From: Haloprofundus salilacus
GTDB lineage: Archaea > Halobacteriota > Halobacteria > Halobacteriales > Haloferacaceae
Assembly: GCF_020150815.1 (NCBI RefSeq)
Contig: NZ_CP083723.1
Coordinates: forward strand, 1,054,001 to 1,118,000
Direction: 5' to 3'
Length of the DNA: 64,000 nucleotides
Below are positions 46,086 to 54,722 of this stretch, piece by piece (the stretch's first letter is position 1; every line of letters begins with the position of its first letter). The notes under the pieces were generated by a model, which was not told the origin of the DNA, made no database searches, and worked only from the letters and a program-made list of their open reading frames with translations. Both the position numbers and the translations under genes were made by a program.

Positions 46086-48071
46086 ATGCACCACCCAGGT
46101 CCGCCGCGGTTCACCGCGACCGGACGAACGCTCGAACTCGCACCGACCGATCCGGACCCCGACGCGACCTATCGCTGGCGCGTCGAGACTGCGCCGCTCA
46201 CTAGCCGGGTGTCGCTCGGCGACGACGCTGTCGAGTTTATCACCCCGGACGTGCCCGGCACGTACGTCGTCGAACTCGACGCGCCCGACGGGACGCACAG
46301 ACAGACGATTCGGGCGTTCCCCGGCGAACTCGCCCCCGCGAACACAGCAGGCGGTGCCAGCGGGATGAGCGGCTTCGCCAGCGGGTCGGCTCGGACGACC
46401 GGTCGGAGCGGCGGCGTCAGCGGCTCCGGGTCGGGCGCCGGCTCGGGCGGCGGCGACGGCGGTGGACGTCCACGAATCCAACTCTATGGCTCCGTCGAGG
46501 GCGACGACGTCGTCGTCAGCGCCAACCCGCAGCCTAACCCGAACAGCGATCGGCCGTGCGACTCGCTCGACGTGGAGTTCCTCGTCGACGACCGCGACAC
46601 GCTCGAAACGCGCGACGTGACGGTCGACGGGTGGGAACTCCGCGTCCCCGTCGAGAAACTCCCCCAACTCGCCCGCGTCCACGCCGTTGCCGTCGGCGAG
46701 TCGTACAGCGTTCCCGACTCCGTCGCCATCGAGCGTGGCCGCGTCACGTCGGCGGGGCGCGTCGACGCCGAAGGTCACTCGACCGCCGACGTCGACGCGG
46801 ACGTCTCTGTCGTCCGCCTAAACGAACCGCCGGAGTGGTCGACGGAGGTGACGCTGTACGAGATCTACGTCCGCGGTTTCGCGTCGGACGACGAGGAGAG
46901 CGGCAACACGTTCGAGGCGCTGACGAAGCGGCTCGACTATCTCGAAGAACTGGGCGTCGACTGCCTCTGGCTCACGCCCGTCCTGCAGAACGACGACGCG
47001 CCGCACGGCTACAACATCACGGATTTCTTCTCCATCGCCGAGGACCTCGGCACCCGCGAGGAGTACGAGGCGTTCGTCGACGCCGCCCACGACCACGGGA
47101 TGAAGGTGCTGTTCGACCTCGTGCTCAACCACTCCGCGCGCCAGCACCCGTTCTTCGAGGACGCGTACAGAAACCCTCAGTCGGAGTACTACGACTGGTA
47201 CGAGTGGCAGGAGAACGGCGAACCCGGCACCTACTTCGACTGGGAGAAGATCGCGAACTTCGACTTCACGAACCTGGAAGTACGACGGCACATGCTCGAC
47301 GCGGCCGACACGTGGGCCGAAATCGCTGACGGGTTCCGCTGCGATATGGCGTGGGCCGTCTCGCGTCCGTTCTGGACTGAACTCCACGAACGGCTCAAGA
47401 CGCGCGACCCCGAGTTTCTGCTCCTCGACGAGACGATTCCGTACATCGCCGACTTCCACGACCTGGCGTTCGACATGCACTTCGACACGACGCTGTACTT
47501 CACGCTCCGGCAGGTCGGCCGCGGCGTCGAACCCGCCGAGGCGATCCTCGACGCCGTCGAACAGCGTCAGGAGGTCGGCTTCCCTGACCACGCGTCGTTC
47601 ATGCTCTACCTCGAAAACCACGACGAAACCAGATACATCGTCGAGTGTGGCGACTCCGAGGCGTACGCCGCGGGCGGGGCGCTGTTCACGCTCCCCGGTG
47701 TGCCGATGCTCTACGGCGGCCAGGAACTCGGCCAGATGGGTCGGCGCGACGCGCTGGCGTGGGACCACGCGAACGAAGCGCTCAGAGCGCACTACGAGTC
47801 GCTCATCGACGCGCGAAACGAGACCGGCGCGCTCCGCTACGACGGCGCGTTCAGCCGCGTCGACTACGAGTGCGATTCCGACCGCGTCGTCGCGTTTGCT
47901 CGCGAGGACGGGCAGAAGTACGTCGTTGCGCTGAACTTCGCCGAGGAGCCGAAATCCGTCTCGTTCGGCCCGTCGGTCGAGAACCGCGACGTCGTCTCCG
48001 GCGAGACGCTCGACGCGGACGAACGCGGCCTGTACGTCGACCACGTCGCGGTGCTCCCGGTCGACGAGTGA
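46086..48071 (+). CDS. GH13 alpha-amylase family enzyme
   Basis: 661 residues. An N-terminal beta domain (about 1-80), a Gly/Ser-rich linker of about 40 residues, a second beta domain (about 130-225) and a TIM barrel (about 250-590). The conserved regions are DLVLNHSA (I, about 344), GFRCDMAW with the nucleophile Asp (II, about 416), LLLDETIP with the acid Glu (III, about 446) and LENHDETR (IV, about 509). Closest in layout to cytosolic maltogenic or pullulan-type amylases. No signal peptide was seen, so it probably acts with the divergent GH15 fusion on intracellular glycogen or imported maltodextrins. Confidence 0.9.
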   Translation: MHHPGPPRFTATGRTLELAPTDPDPDATYRWRVETAPLTSRVSLGDDAVEFITPDVPGTYVVELDAPDGTHRQTIRAFPGELAPANTAGGASGMSGFASGSARTTGRSGGVSGSGSGAGSGGGDGGGRPRIQLYGSVEGDDVVVSANPQPNPNSDRPCDSLDVEFLVDDRDTLETRDVTVDGWELRVPVEKLPQLARVHAVAVGESYSVPDSVAIERGRVTSAGRVDAEGHSTADVDADVSVVRLNEPPEWSTEVTLYEIYVRGFASDDEESGNTFEALTKRLDYLEELGVDCLWLTPVLQNDDAPHGYNITDFFSIAEDLGTREEYEAFVDAAHDHGMKVLFDLVLNHSARQHPFFEDAYRNPQSEYYDWYEWQENGEPGTYFDWEKIANFDFTNLEVRRHMLDAADTWAEIADGFRCDMAWAVSRPFWTELHERLKTRDPEFLLLDETIPYIADFHDLAFDMHFDTTLYFTLRQVGRGVEPAEAILDAVEQRQEVGFPDHASFMLYLENHDETRYIVECGDSEAYAAGGALFTLPGVPMLYGGQELGQMGRRDALAWDHANEALRAHYESLIDARNETGALRYDGAFSRVDYECDSDRVVAFAREDGQKYVVALNFAEEPKSVSFGPSVENRDVVSGETLDADERGLYVDHVAVLPVDE

Positions 48072-48141
48072 GGAGACACTCGGCGGGTTCCGCCTCTCAA
48101 ACACCTGAAAGTATATCACTCGTTCGTCCGCTTTTCTCGGC

Positions 48142-48792
48142 ATGCCCGGCATCGCGATGGTCGTCTTCTCGCTTCCGACGGCCGACGATGAAGTTCGCCT
48201 GCTCCGCGAGTACGTCTTCCCCGCAATGGACTGCCTCGACGACCTCGACGCAGACCACCGAATCCGCGCGTTTCGCTACGGCGCGGACCCCGAGTTACCC
48301 GGCGGTGAGGTGCGCATGGCCGTCGAAGGCGAGTACGAGGCTGTTGTCGCCCGCGAACGCGACAGGTGGGACGACCTCCGCGACTCGCCGCTAGTCGACT
48401 CGTGGTGCGTCGAAGCCCAGCAGAGCGACGCCGAGAGCATCGCCAGCGAACGGTTCGCGGGCGATAGAACGGATGTCGCGGCGCACGCGCCGTTTCTTGC
48501 TACCAGCGCCGCCAAAGAGTGGTACGAGACGTTCGACGGGCCGGTCCCCGCCGTCGTCGACGACGAGGCCGCCGTCTCCGCCGGGTGGTGGATGTTCGTC
48601 CACCTGTTCGCGAACCTCCAGGGCGCAGACTGGGACGACGAGATAGACACGTTGCTCGTCGGCATCGAGAACCGCCTCCGGTCGCTCGAACTATATCATG
48701 GCTCCGATACAGCGCGCGAGCGACTCCGTGAGATACAGACTCGCATCGACGAGTTCGAGACTGTGTTGAACGACAGTGACTCGGCAGTCTGA
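48142..48792 (+). CDS. Hypothetical acidic protein
   Basis: 216 residues, begins MPGIAMVVFSLPTADDEVRL, largely helical with LLREYVFPAMDCLDDLDADH, VEGEYEAVVARERDRWDDLR, WWMFVHLFANLQGADWDDEI and a C-terminal helix (IQTRIDEFETVLND). No family recognised. ATG 48142 is downstream of the GH13 stop by 70 bp and may be co-transcribed; a functional link is not shown. Confidence 0.65.
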   Translation: MPGIAMVVFSLPTADDEVRLLREYVFPAMDCLDDLDADHRIRAFRYGADPELPGGEVRMAVEGEYEAVVARERDRWDDLRDSPLVDSWCVEAQQSDAESIASERFAGDRTDVAAHAPFLATSAAKEWYETFDGPVPAVVDDEAAVSAGWWMFVHLFANLQGADWDDEIDTLLVGIENRLRSLELYHGSDTARERLREIQTRIDEFETVLNDSDSAV

Positions 48793-49112
48793 GATGTATA
48801 ACTACACTGCCCATCCCACTTTTGCGGTGCAAAACCCGTTCGTCGGCACGAACCTCTCGGCCGATTGTCGACAACTGGCGACGTAGCTGTCGTCACACAA
48901 CGTGCTTTTTATAAAGACTTATGACTGTACAGAATCCATGACAGTCAGGAGGTCGACAACCCCGTTTGTCGTGCCATGCACTCGACAGTCGACGCGTCGA
49001 CCTCTCTCTTTACCGAACTGACCTATCCGAACAGTGACGACGATTCATCTCGACGTCGCAGGCGACGACGCGTGCTCTGAGAACGCCGACGACTGGTCCG
49101 AGAACGCGACGA
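48793..49112. other. Intergenic region with an orphan TATA box
   Basis: 320 bp without a convincing gene. At 48905-48921, cttttttataaagactta-type sequence contains a strong, symmetrical tttataaa box. The nearest ORFs are only a few to 27 codons. It could drive a small RNA or a short transcript. Confidence 0.45.
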
Positions 49113-51461
49113 CTAGTCCGACGACGCCGACGACCCGCCGGTCAGCGCGTCGAGTAACTGGACCGCGGGCTCCTTCGCGAGCGGTTCGTTCGCGTTGCCG
49201 CAGTGCGGCGACTGCATGCACGCCGGACAGCCGTCGGAGCAGTCGCACTCCGAGATGAGGCGGGCAGTGCGCACCATCAGCGTCTCCACCTGCTCGTAGC
49301 CGCCGCGGGTGAGGCCGACACCGCCCGGATAGCCGTCGTAGATGAAGATGGTACTCTGGCCCGTGTGCGGGTGGTGCGGCGTCGAGAGACCGCCGATATC
49401 CGCGCGGTCGCAGAGCAAGGTGAGCGGGAACAGCGATATCATCCCGTGCTCGGCGGCGTGGATGCCGCCGTTGAACCCCCGCTCGCCCGCCGTGTCGCGC
49501 ATCTTGCGCTCCACATCTCCGGGGACGGTGAAGTAGAGCGCCTGCGTCCGTAGCGTCGTCTCGGGGAGGTCGAGCCCCTCTCGCCCGATAGCCTCCCCGC
49601 GCTTGGGGTCGCGGCGCTCGAAGCCCGTTATCCGCTCGGTCATCGTCACGTCGGCGAACCGAACCCGAGTGTCGGGTTGCGCCGATAGCGGTTTCTCGGT
49701 CAGATCCTCGTTGACGACGATCTCCTTCTCCGTCAGTACGCGGGTGTAGTAATCAGCCCACGTCGCTTGCACCTCGGCGACGTCGCGGTCCAGATCGAGG
49801 TCGATTACCTCGTAGGACTGCCCTTGGTGGTGGTACACCGCGCCGGGGTGGGCGTCGCGCAAGGCGTCCGAGAACGACAGCGACGCGACGACCTCGTTGC
49901 GGTCGCGGACCAGGAGGTCGACTTCGCGGCGTTCGATGGTCCGGAGGCTCATCGAGTGCTGGGGACTGCCGTCGCCGGAGTGAATCCACCTGACTCCGCG
50001 CGCCGTGTCGCGACGCTGGAGTCTCCCCGCCGATTCGAGCTCCGAGACGACATCGGGGTACGGCGACCCGAACCACGCCTCGTCGTCGACGGAGAGCCAG
50101 TTTTCCGCCGCGGCGGAGGCGACGTGGTCGGGCAGCAGCTCGGTGTTCTCGGGGTCCGAAGCGGCCCGTTCGGGATCTCCGTCGAACAGTTCGTCGGGGT
50201 TCCGCAGCAGGTACTGGTCGAGTTGGTCCTCGCCGCCGACGAGGACGACCAGCGCCGCGTCGGAGCCGCGTCCTGCGCGCCCGGCCTGCTGGAACGCCGA
50301 CATCCGGGTACCCGGATAGCCGTCGAGGATCACGGCGTCGAGTCCGCCGACGTCGACCCCGAGTTCGAGCGCGTTCGTGCTCCACACGCCCCTGAGGTCG
50401 CCGTCGTGCAACCGCGACTCGATGTCGCGGCGCGTGTCGTGTTTGAGCGACGCCTGGTACGCCTGTATCCTCCGCGCGAGGTTGCGCTCTCCCCGTCTAC
50501 GCAACTCCTTGCTGCTGTCGGTGGCGTAGCGCTCGGCGGCCTGTCGAGAGCGGGTGAACGCCAGTGTCTGATAGCCGTTCGCCACGAGGTCGACGAACAG
50601 ATTCTTCGTCTCCATGTGACTCGATTTCCGTCGTCCGCTCTCCCCTCCGCGCTCCCCGCCATCGTACTCCGGCGGGTTCCACAGCACCCAGTGTTTCTCG
50701 CCGGTCGCCGCGGTATCCTCGTCGACGAGCGCGAACGACGATTTCGCCTGTCCGGTGATGCGTGCGGCGTGTTCGACAGGGTTGCCGATGGTCGCCGAGC
50801 AGCAGACGAACTGCGGGTCGGAGCCGAACCGCTCGCAGACGCGGTTCAACCGCCGGAGCGTCAGCGCGACGTGGCTGCCGAAGACGCCGCGGTAGCCGTG
50901 CACCTCGTCGACGACGACCGTTTCGAGCGAGGAGAAAAACCACTCCCAGAGTCGGTGCGAGTGCGGCAGCAGCGCGTAATGGAGCATGTCGGGGTTCGAC
51001 AGCAACACGGTCGGCGCGCGGTCCCGAACCGCCCGCTTCTCGGACTGCGAGAGGCGGCCGGTGTACTGGGCGACGGAGACCCGACTGCCGAACCCCAGCC
51101 CCCGCGCCAACTCGTCTAACGTCTCGGCCTGATCGGCGACGAGCGCGTTCTGCGGGCCGAGATACAGCGTCCGCCCGCCGTGGTCCATCGCTCGCTCGAA
51201 CGCTGGAACCGTGTACGCGAGGCTCTTGCCGCTGGCCGTCTGCGTCGCCAGTACGACGTTTTTGCCGTCTCTGACGGCTTTGACCGCTTCGGTCTGGTGG
51301 CGGTAGAGCCGGTCGATCCCTCGCCCCTCGAGCGCCGACCGAAGTCCGGATTCGAGTTCCACGTCGGTGAATTCGGGGTCGCGCGCCGGAACCGTCCGGT
51401 GGTCGGCTATCTGTCCCTGATAGTACGGTCGGTCCCGGAGCCACGCGATGAACTCATCCAC
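49113..51461 (-). CDS. MrfA/YprA-type DEAD/DEAH helicase with DUF1998
   Basis: 782 residues. SF2 motifs: ATQTASGKS (Walker A, about 72), SNPDML, DEVHGYRGVFGSHVAL (DEVH, about 178), SATIGNP, and FQQAGRAGRGSDAAL (motif VI, about 393). The C-terminal DUF1998 part carries a four-Cys zinc cluster SECDCSDGCPACMQSPHC (about 745-765) as in the YprA/MrfA and Hrq1 helicases, which unwind DNA in repair of mitomycin-type or crosslink damage. The start codon is GTG 51461, which begins the family start (V)DEFIAWLRDRPYY. Function by family only. Confidence 0.88.
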   Translation of the reverse strand: MDEFIAWLRDRPYYQGQIADHRTVPARDPEFTDVELESGLRSALEGRGIDRLYRHQTEAVKAVRDGKNVVLATQTASGKSLAYTVPAFERAMDHGGRTLYLGPQNALVADQAETLDELARGLGFGSRVSVAQYTGRLSQSEKRAVRDRAPTVLLSNPDMLHYALLPHSHRLWEWFFSSLETVVVDEVHGYRGVFGSHVALTLRRLNRVCERFGSDPQFVCCSATIGNPVEHAARITGQAKSSFALVDEDTAATGEKHWVLWNPPEYDGGERGGESGRRKSSHMETKNLFVDLVANGYQTLAFTRSRQAAERYATDSSKELRRRGERNLARRIQAYQASLKHDTRRDIESRLHDGDLRGVWSTNALELGVDVGGLDAVILDGYPGTRMSAFQQAGRAGRGSDAALVVLVGGEDQLDQYLLRNPDELFDGDPERAASDPENTELLPDHVASAAAENWLSVDDEAWFGSPYPDVVSELESAGRLQRRDTARGVRWIHSGDGSPQHSMSLRTIERREVDLLVRDRNEVVASLSFSDALRDAHPGAVYHHQGQSYEVIDLDLDRDVAEVQATWADYYTRVLTEKEIVVNEDLTEKPLSAQPDTRVRFADVTMTERITGFERRDPKRGEAIGREGLDLPETTLRTQALYFTVPGDVERKMRDTAGERGFNGGIHAAEHGMISLFPLTLLCDRADIGGLSTPHHPHTGQSTIFIYDGYPGGVGLTRGGYEQVETLMVRTARLISECDCSDGCPACMQSPHCGNANEPLAKEPAVQLLDALTGGSSASSD

Positions 51462-51623
51462 ACCCGCGCTCGGCGGTGAACGCGCCTAACGGTTGCGGTC
51501 GTCGGGAGACGATCCTCACGTTGCCGTCTCTGTTCGGTGCTCTACGCGCTGTTTCGCGCCCGGATCGCCTCGCCGATTTCGGCGCTAGCGGGATTTTTGT
51601 CCCGATGGTTCCAACCGACGAGT

Positions 51624-52058
51624 ATGGCCGACTACGACGCGGTGCTCATCTTCGACGGCGAGTGTCCGTACTGCTCCGTCGCCGCCCGCGCGCTACGAAC
51701 GCTCGACGACATCGGCGCGATCTCGTGGTACAACGACGCCGCCCAAGAGGCGTTGACGGCGCAGTTCGGCGAGACGCCGTTCGCGATGGTGCTCGTCGAC
51801 GCCCGCCGGAACCGCGTCTACGCCGGTCGCGCCGCCGCCGAAGAACTCGCCGACAGAGCGGGGACGCCCGGCATTGTCGGGTCGCTCGTCCGCGACAACT
51901 ACGACCGCATCGCCGCCGTCGTCGGCGCGGCCAGCGGCCGAGCGCGCGACCCCGACGACGTTCACGATGTGTACCCGCTGACCGACGCGGCCCGCGAGCG
52001 GTTCGACGCGCTCGTCGCCGCGTCGGCCGAACGACCAGACGGGTTTGAGAGCCCGTGA
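51624..52058 (+). CDS. DCC-family thiol-disulfide-like protein (DUF393)
   Basis: 144 residues. The DCC motif is DAVLIFDGECPYCSVAARAL with a CPYC redox-like pair, followed by WYNDAAQEALTAQFGETPFA, VLVDARRNRVYAGRAAA and a C-terminal helix. DCC proteins are annotated as thiol-disulfide oxidoreductase-like; the redox role is unproven. ATG 51624 is preferred to the ATG at 51537. Its stop overlaps the next GTG start as GTGA (52055-52058), coupling the two genes. Confidence 0.85.
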   Translation: MADYDAVLIFDGECPYCSVAARALRTLDDIGAISWYNDAAQEALTAQFGETPFAMVLVDARRNRVYAGRAAAEELADRAGTPGIVGSLVRDNYDRIAAVVGAASGRARDPDDVHDVYPLTDAARERFDALVAASAERPDGFESP

Positions 52059-52486
52059 CCGCCGCCGACGGCGGCACGTACACGCTGGTCGTGAAACTGA
52101 AAGACGATACACGGCTGACCGTCGGCGCGCTCGGATCGGTCGATCTGTTCGCCGGCGGCTACGCGTACACCGGCAGCGCGCTCGGGTCCGGCGGGTTCGC
52201 CCGCGGCGACTTCCCGGTGTCGCTCGACGCGGGCGAACGAGTCGTTCGTCACTGGCACGTTGACTACCTGCTCGGACATTCGGCGGCGTCGATTCGCGAC
52301 GTGGTCACGACTCCCGGCGAGGACGTCGAGTGCGTCGTCTCGCGGGCGCTCAGCGACGGTCCGGTCCCCGGTTTCGGGTCGTCCGACTGCGGGTGTCTGT
52401 CGCATCTCGCCCACTGGCCCACCGTCGACGACGCTCGGCGGGCGGCGATACGAGCGCACGAACGGGCCGGCGGCTCGAAGGAGTAA
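52055..52486 (+). CDS. DUF123 (GIY-YIG-like) protein
   Basis: 143 residues from GTG 52055. The DUF123 pattern is GTYTLVVKLKDDTRLTVGAL then GGYAYTGSALGSGGF, with HWHVDYLLGHS and a Cys pair near the end (SDCGCLSHLAHW). DUF123 proteins are related to GIY-YIG nuclease folds and occur in archaea and bacteria; activity is not known. The GTGA overlap with the DCC gene suggests translational coupling. Confidence 0.85.
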   Translation: MTAADGGTYTLVVKLKDDTRLTVGALGSVDLFAGGYAYTGSALGSGGFARGDFPVSLDAGERVVRHWHVDYLLGHSAASIRDVVTTPGEDVECVVSRALSDGPVPGFGSSDCGCLSHLAHWPTVDDARRAAIRAHERAGGSKE

Positions 52487-52699
52487 ATCGATGAGACATC
52501 GGGAGAGACCGTGGCTGGCGGGCGGTCCGGGCAGAGCCGCCCGCCGGCCGAATGCTCTCCCTTCGACGGCCGTCGTTCCGGGCAAGGGCGACGGCCGACG
52601 AAATGCCGGTTGTCAGAGGCACCCCGGCATCCGAAACTACGACTGGGGGTGTCTTTACATCACCTATCGTGGATTCTCAGCAACCCTCGACAACAAATA

Positions 52700-52726
52700 T
52701 ATAAACACGTCGCTATTTTATATACC
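52700..52726 (+). promoter_or_regulatory. AT-rich promoter patch before the 52777 regulator
   Basis: Two TATA-like stretches (atatataaac near 52698-52707 and attttatata near 52714-52723) lie 50-80 bp upstream of the start codon. Confidence 0.45.
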
Positions 52727-52776
52727 ATGTATCGCATCCGAACGCTTTTACTCGTCGTCTCGGCTACACTACCTGA

Positions 52777-53565
52777 ATGAGCCAGTTGGGTCCCTCCGAG
52801 ATGATGGCCGCTGTCGCTCGGCGCGGTAACGTCCTCCGCGCGCTCGACGACAACGGGACCCGAAAATGCCGACTCGTAAAGGAACTCTCGGTTTCGAGGT
52901 CGACCGTCGACCGTGGCGTACGCGAACTCGAAGGCCACGGGTTGGTCGAACGCATCGACGACGGCTACCGCCGGACACTCGCGGGCCAACTCGTCCTCGC
53001 GGAGTACGACCGTTTCACGTCGCGTCTCGACGGTATCGTCGACTCCCTCGACGCGCTCGACATCTTGAATCCGACGACCGAGTTCGACGCGCGGGTTCTC
53101 GACGGTGCCGACATCGTCTACGCCGAGAAACACTCCCCGCACCAGCCAGTCACGCGGCACGGTGATCTCGTCGCGCGCGCCGATGCCGTCCGCACGCTCG
53201 CCCCGGCTGTGCTCCCACAGCAGGTTCAGATCTACCACGACCGTCTCGTCGACGGCGATCTGACCGCCGAGATCGCGCTCTCGACGGCCGTCATCGAACG
53301 GATACTCGGCGTCTATCAGGACGAACTCCGAGAAGCCCTCTCGACCGGCCGCCTCGACGTACGCGAGACACAGAGCGAACCGCCGTACAGTCTCGTCTGC
53401 GCCGAGACGCCGACGGGTCCCGAAATCAGCCTCCTCCTCTACGGAGACACCGGCGCGTACGCGTTCATCGGCAACGACGACCCCGAAGCGGTCGAGTGGG
53501 CCGAAACGGTGTTCGAGGAGTGGTGGAGCGACGCCACGCCGTTACCGATGCTCTCCGACCAGTAG
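52777..53565 (+). CDS. HTH regulator with FilR1-like domain
   Basis: 262 residues. Winged helix (about 1-80: VLRALDDNGTRKCRLVKELS, SRSTVDRGVRELEGHGLVER, YRRTLAGQLVLAEYD), then a ligand-like domain (about 120-250) with IYHDRLVDGDLTAEIALSTA, EISLLLYGDTGAYAFIGND and VEWAETVFEEWW. Same architecture as the gene at 18374-19183. Not in a clear operon; the aminotransferase starts 33 bp after the stop and may be co-regulated or co-transcribed. Confidence 0.8.
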   Translation: MSQLGPSEMMAAVARRGNVLRALDDNGTRKCRLVKELSVSRSTVDRGVRELEGHGLVERIDDGYRRTLAGQLVLAEYDRFTSRLDGIVDSLDALDILNPTTEFDARVLDGADIVYAEKHSPHQPVTRHGDLVARADAVRTLAPAVLPQQVQIYHDRLVDGDLTAEIALSTAVIERILGVYQDELREALSTGRLDVRETQSEPPYSLVCAETPTGPEISLLLYGDTGAYAFIGNDDPEAVEWAETVFEEWWSDATPLPMLSDQ

Positions 53566-53597
53566 CTCTTTTTACTGCCTCGCGTAGGTGCGCGCAG

Positions 53598-54716
53598 ATG
53601 TTTCCACGGTTACCCTATCTCGAGTGGATCGCCGGACGCCCAGCGGCCGCCGACTACGACCTCGGCTCGAGCGACCTTCGACGGGCGTCGCCGTCGCCGG
53701 AAGTGGTCCCACCGGCGCTCTCGGGGCGCAACGACCCGCCGACAGAGACGACGCTCGAAGCACAGATTGCAGATCTCTACGACGTCTCTTCGAACCAAAT
53801 TCTCGTCACTGCCGGTGCAACTCACGCGAATCTAGTCGTGGCGGCCACCGCCCTCGACATCGCTACCGAGCGAGCGGAGACGACGCCTGACGTTCTCGTC
53901 GAAGCGCCCGGCTACCAACCGCTCGTCCGAACTCCGCAGGCGTTCGGCGCGCGCGTCGAGCGGTTCCGACGCCCCTTCAAGGAGAACTACGGACTCCTCC
54001 CCGAGCGTGCGGCGAACGCCTTCACCGACGAGTTGTCGCTGGTGACGGTGACGAACCGCCACAATCCGAGCGGTCGATTCGCGACGCGGGACACGCTCGC
54101 ATCGCTCGCAGAGCGGACTGCCGACGCCGGCGCGTACCTCCTCGTCGACGAGGTGTATGCCCCGTTCGTCTCGAACTCGGATGCGACTGCGGACGACGGA
54201 GACGCTCCGCGACCGTTCGGCGGCGTCACGGCGACGGGGCTGCCGAACGCCGTCGTCACCGGGTCGCTCACGAAGTTCTACGGACTCGGCGGACTCAAAG
54301 CCGGGTGGCTCGTCGGTCCGCCGGCGTTCGTCGAACGCGCCCGGCGCGTCGTCACCCACGTCCCCTGTCTCGCAGAGCCGAGTACGGCGCTGGCGCGGCG
54401 GGCACTCCACCACGAGGCCGAACTCACGGCGCGCTCGCGCGACCTCCTCGCGACCAACTACGACCTTCTCGCCGCGTTCGTCAAGGGTCGCTCGGACCTC
54501 TCGGGCGAGGTCCACGACGGCTGTAGCTACGCGTTCCTCTCTCACGAGTCGGCCGACGGCGACGCCGTCTCCGAAGCGGCGTGGGAAGAAGGCGTCTTGG
54601 TCGTTCCGGGGCGATTCTTCGACGACGCGTCGTCGTTCCGGCTGTCGCTCGGCCGCGCACCCGACGAAGTTGACGCGGGACTCGACGCGTTCGGAGCGGT
54701 GCTGGACGAACACTGA
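53598..54716 (+). CDS. PLP-dependent class I/II aminotransferase
   Basis: 372 residues. Fold type I motifs: VTAGATHANLVVAAT, PTRNPSG-like NRHNPSGRFATRDTLASLAE, LLVDEVYAPFV (the pyridine Asp) and the PLP lysine in GSLTKFYGLGGLKAGWLVGP. The C-terminal domain has FRLSLGRAPDEVDAGLDAF. Aspartate- or histidinol-phosphate-type aminotransferases share this layout; the substrate is not resolved. ATG 53598, not 53496, avoids overlap with the regulator gene. Confidence 0.88.
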   Translation: MFPRLPYLEWIAGRPAAADYDLGSSDLRRASPSPEVVPPALSGRNDPPTETTLEAQIADLYDVSSNQILVTAGATHANLVVAATALDIATERAETTPDVLVEAPGYQPLVRTPQAFGARVERFRRPFKENYGLLPERAANAFTDELSLVTVTNRHNPSGRFATRDTLASLAERTADAGAYLLVDEVYAPFVSNSDATADDGDAPRPFGGVTATGLPNAVVTGSLTKFYGLGGLKAGWLVGPPAFVERARRVVTHVPCLAEPSTALARRALHHEAELTARSRDLLATNYDLLAAFVKGRSDLSGEVHDGCSYAFLSHESADGDAVSEAAWEEGVLVVPGRFFDDASSFRLSLGRAPDEVDAGLDAFGAVLDEH

Positions 54717-54722
54717 CTCGGC

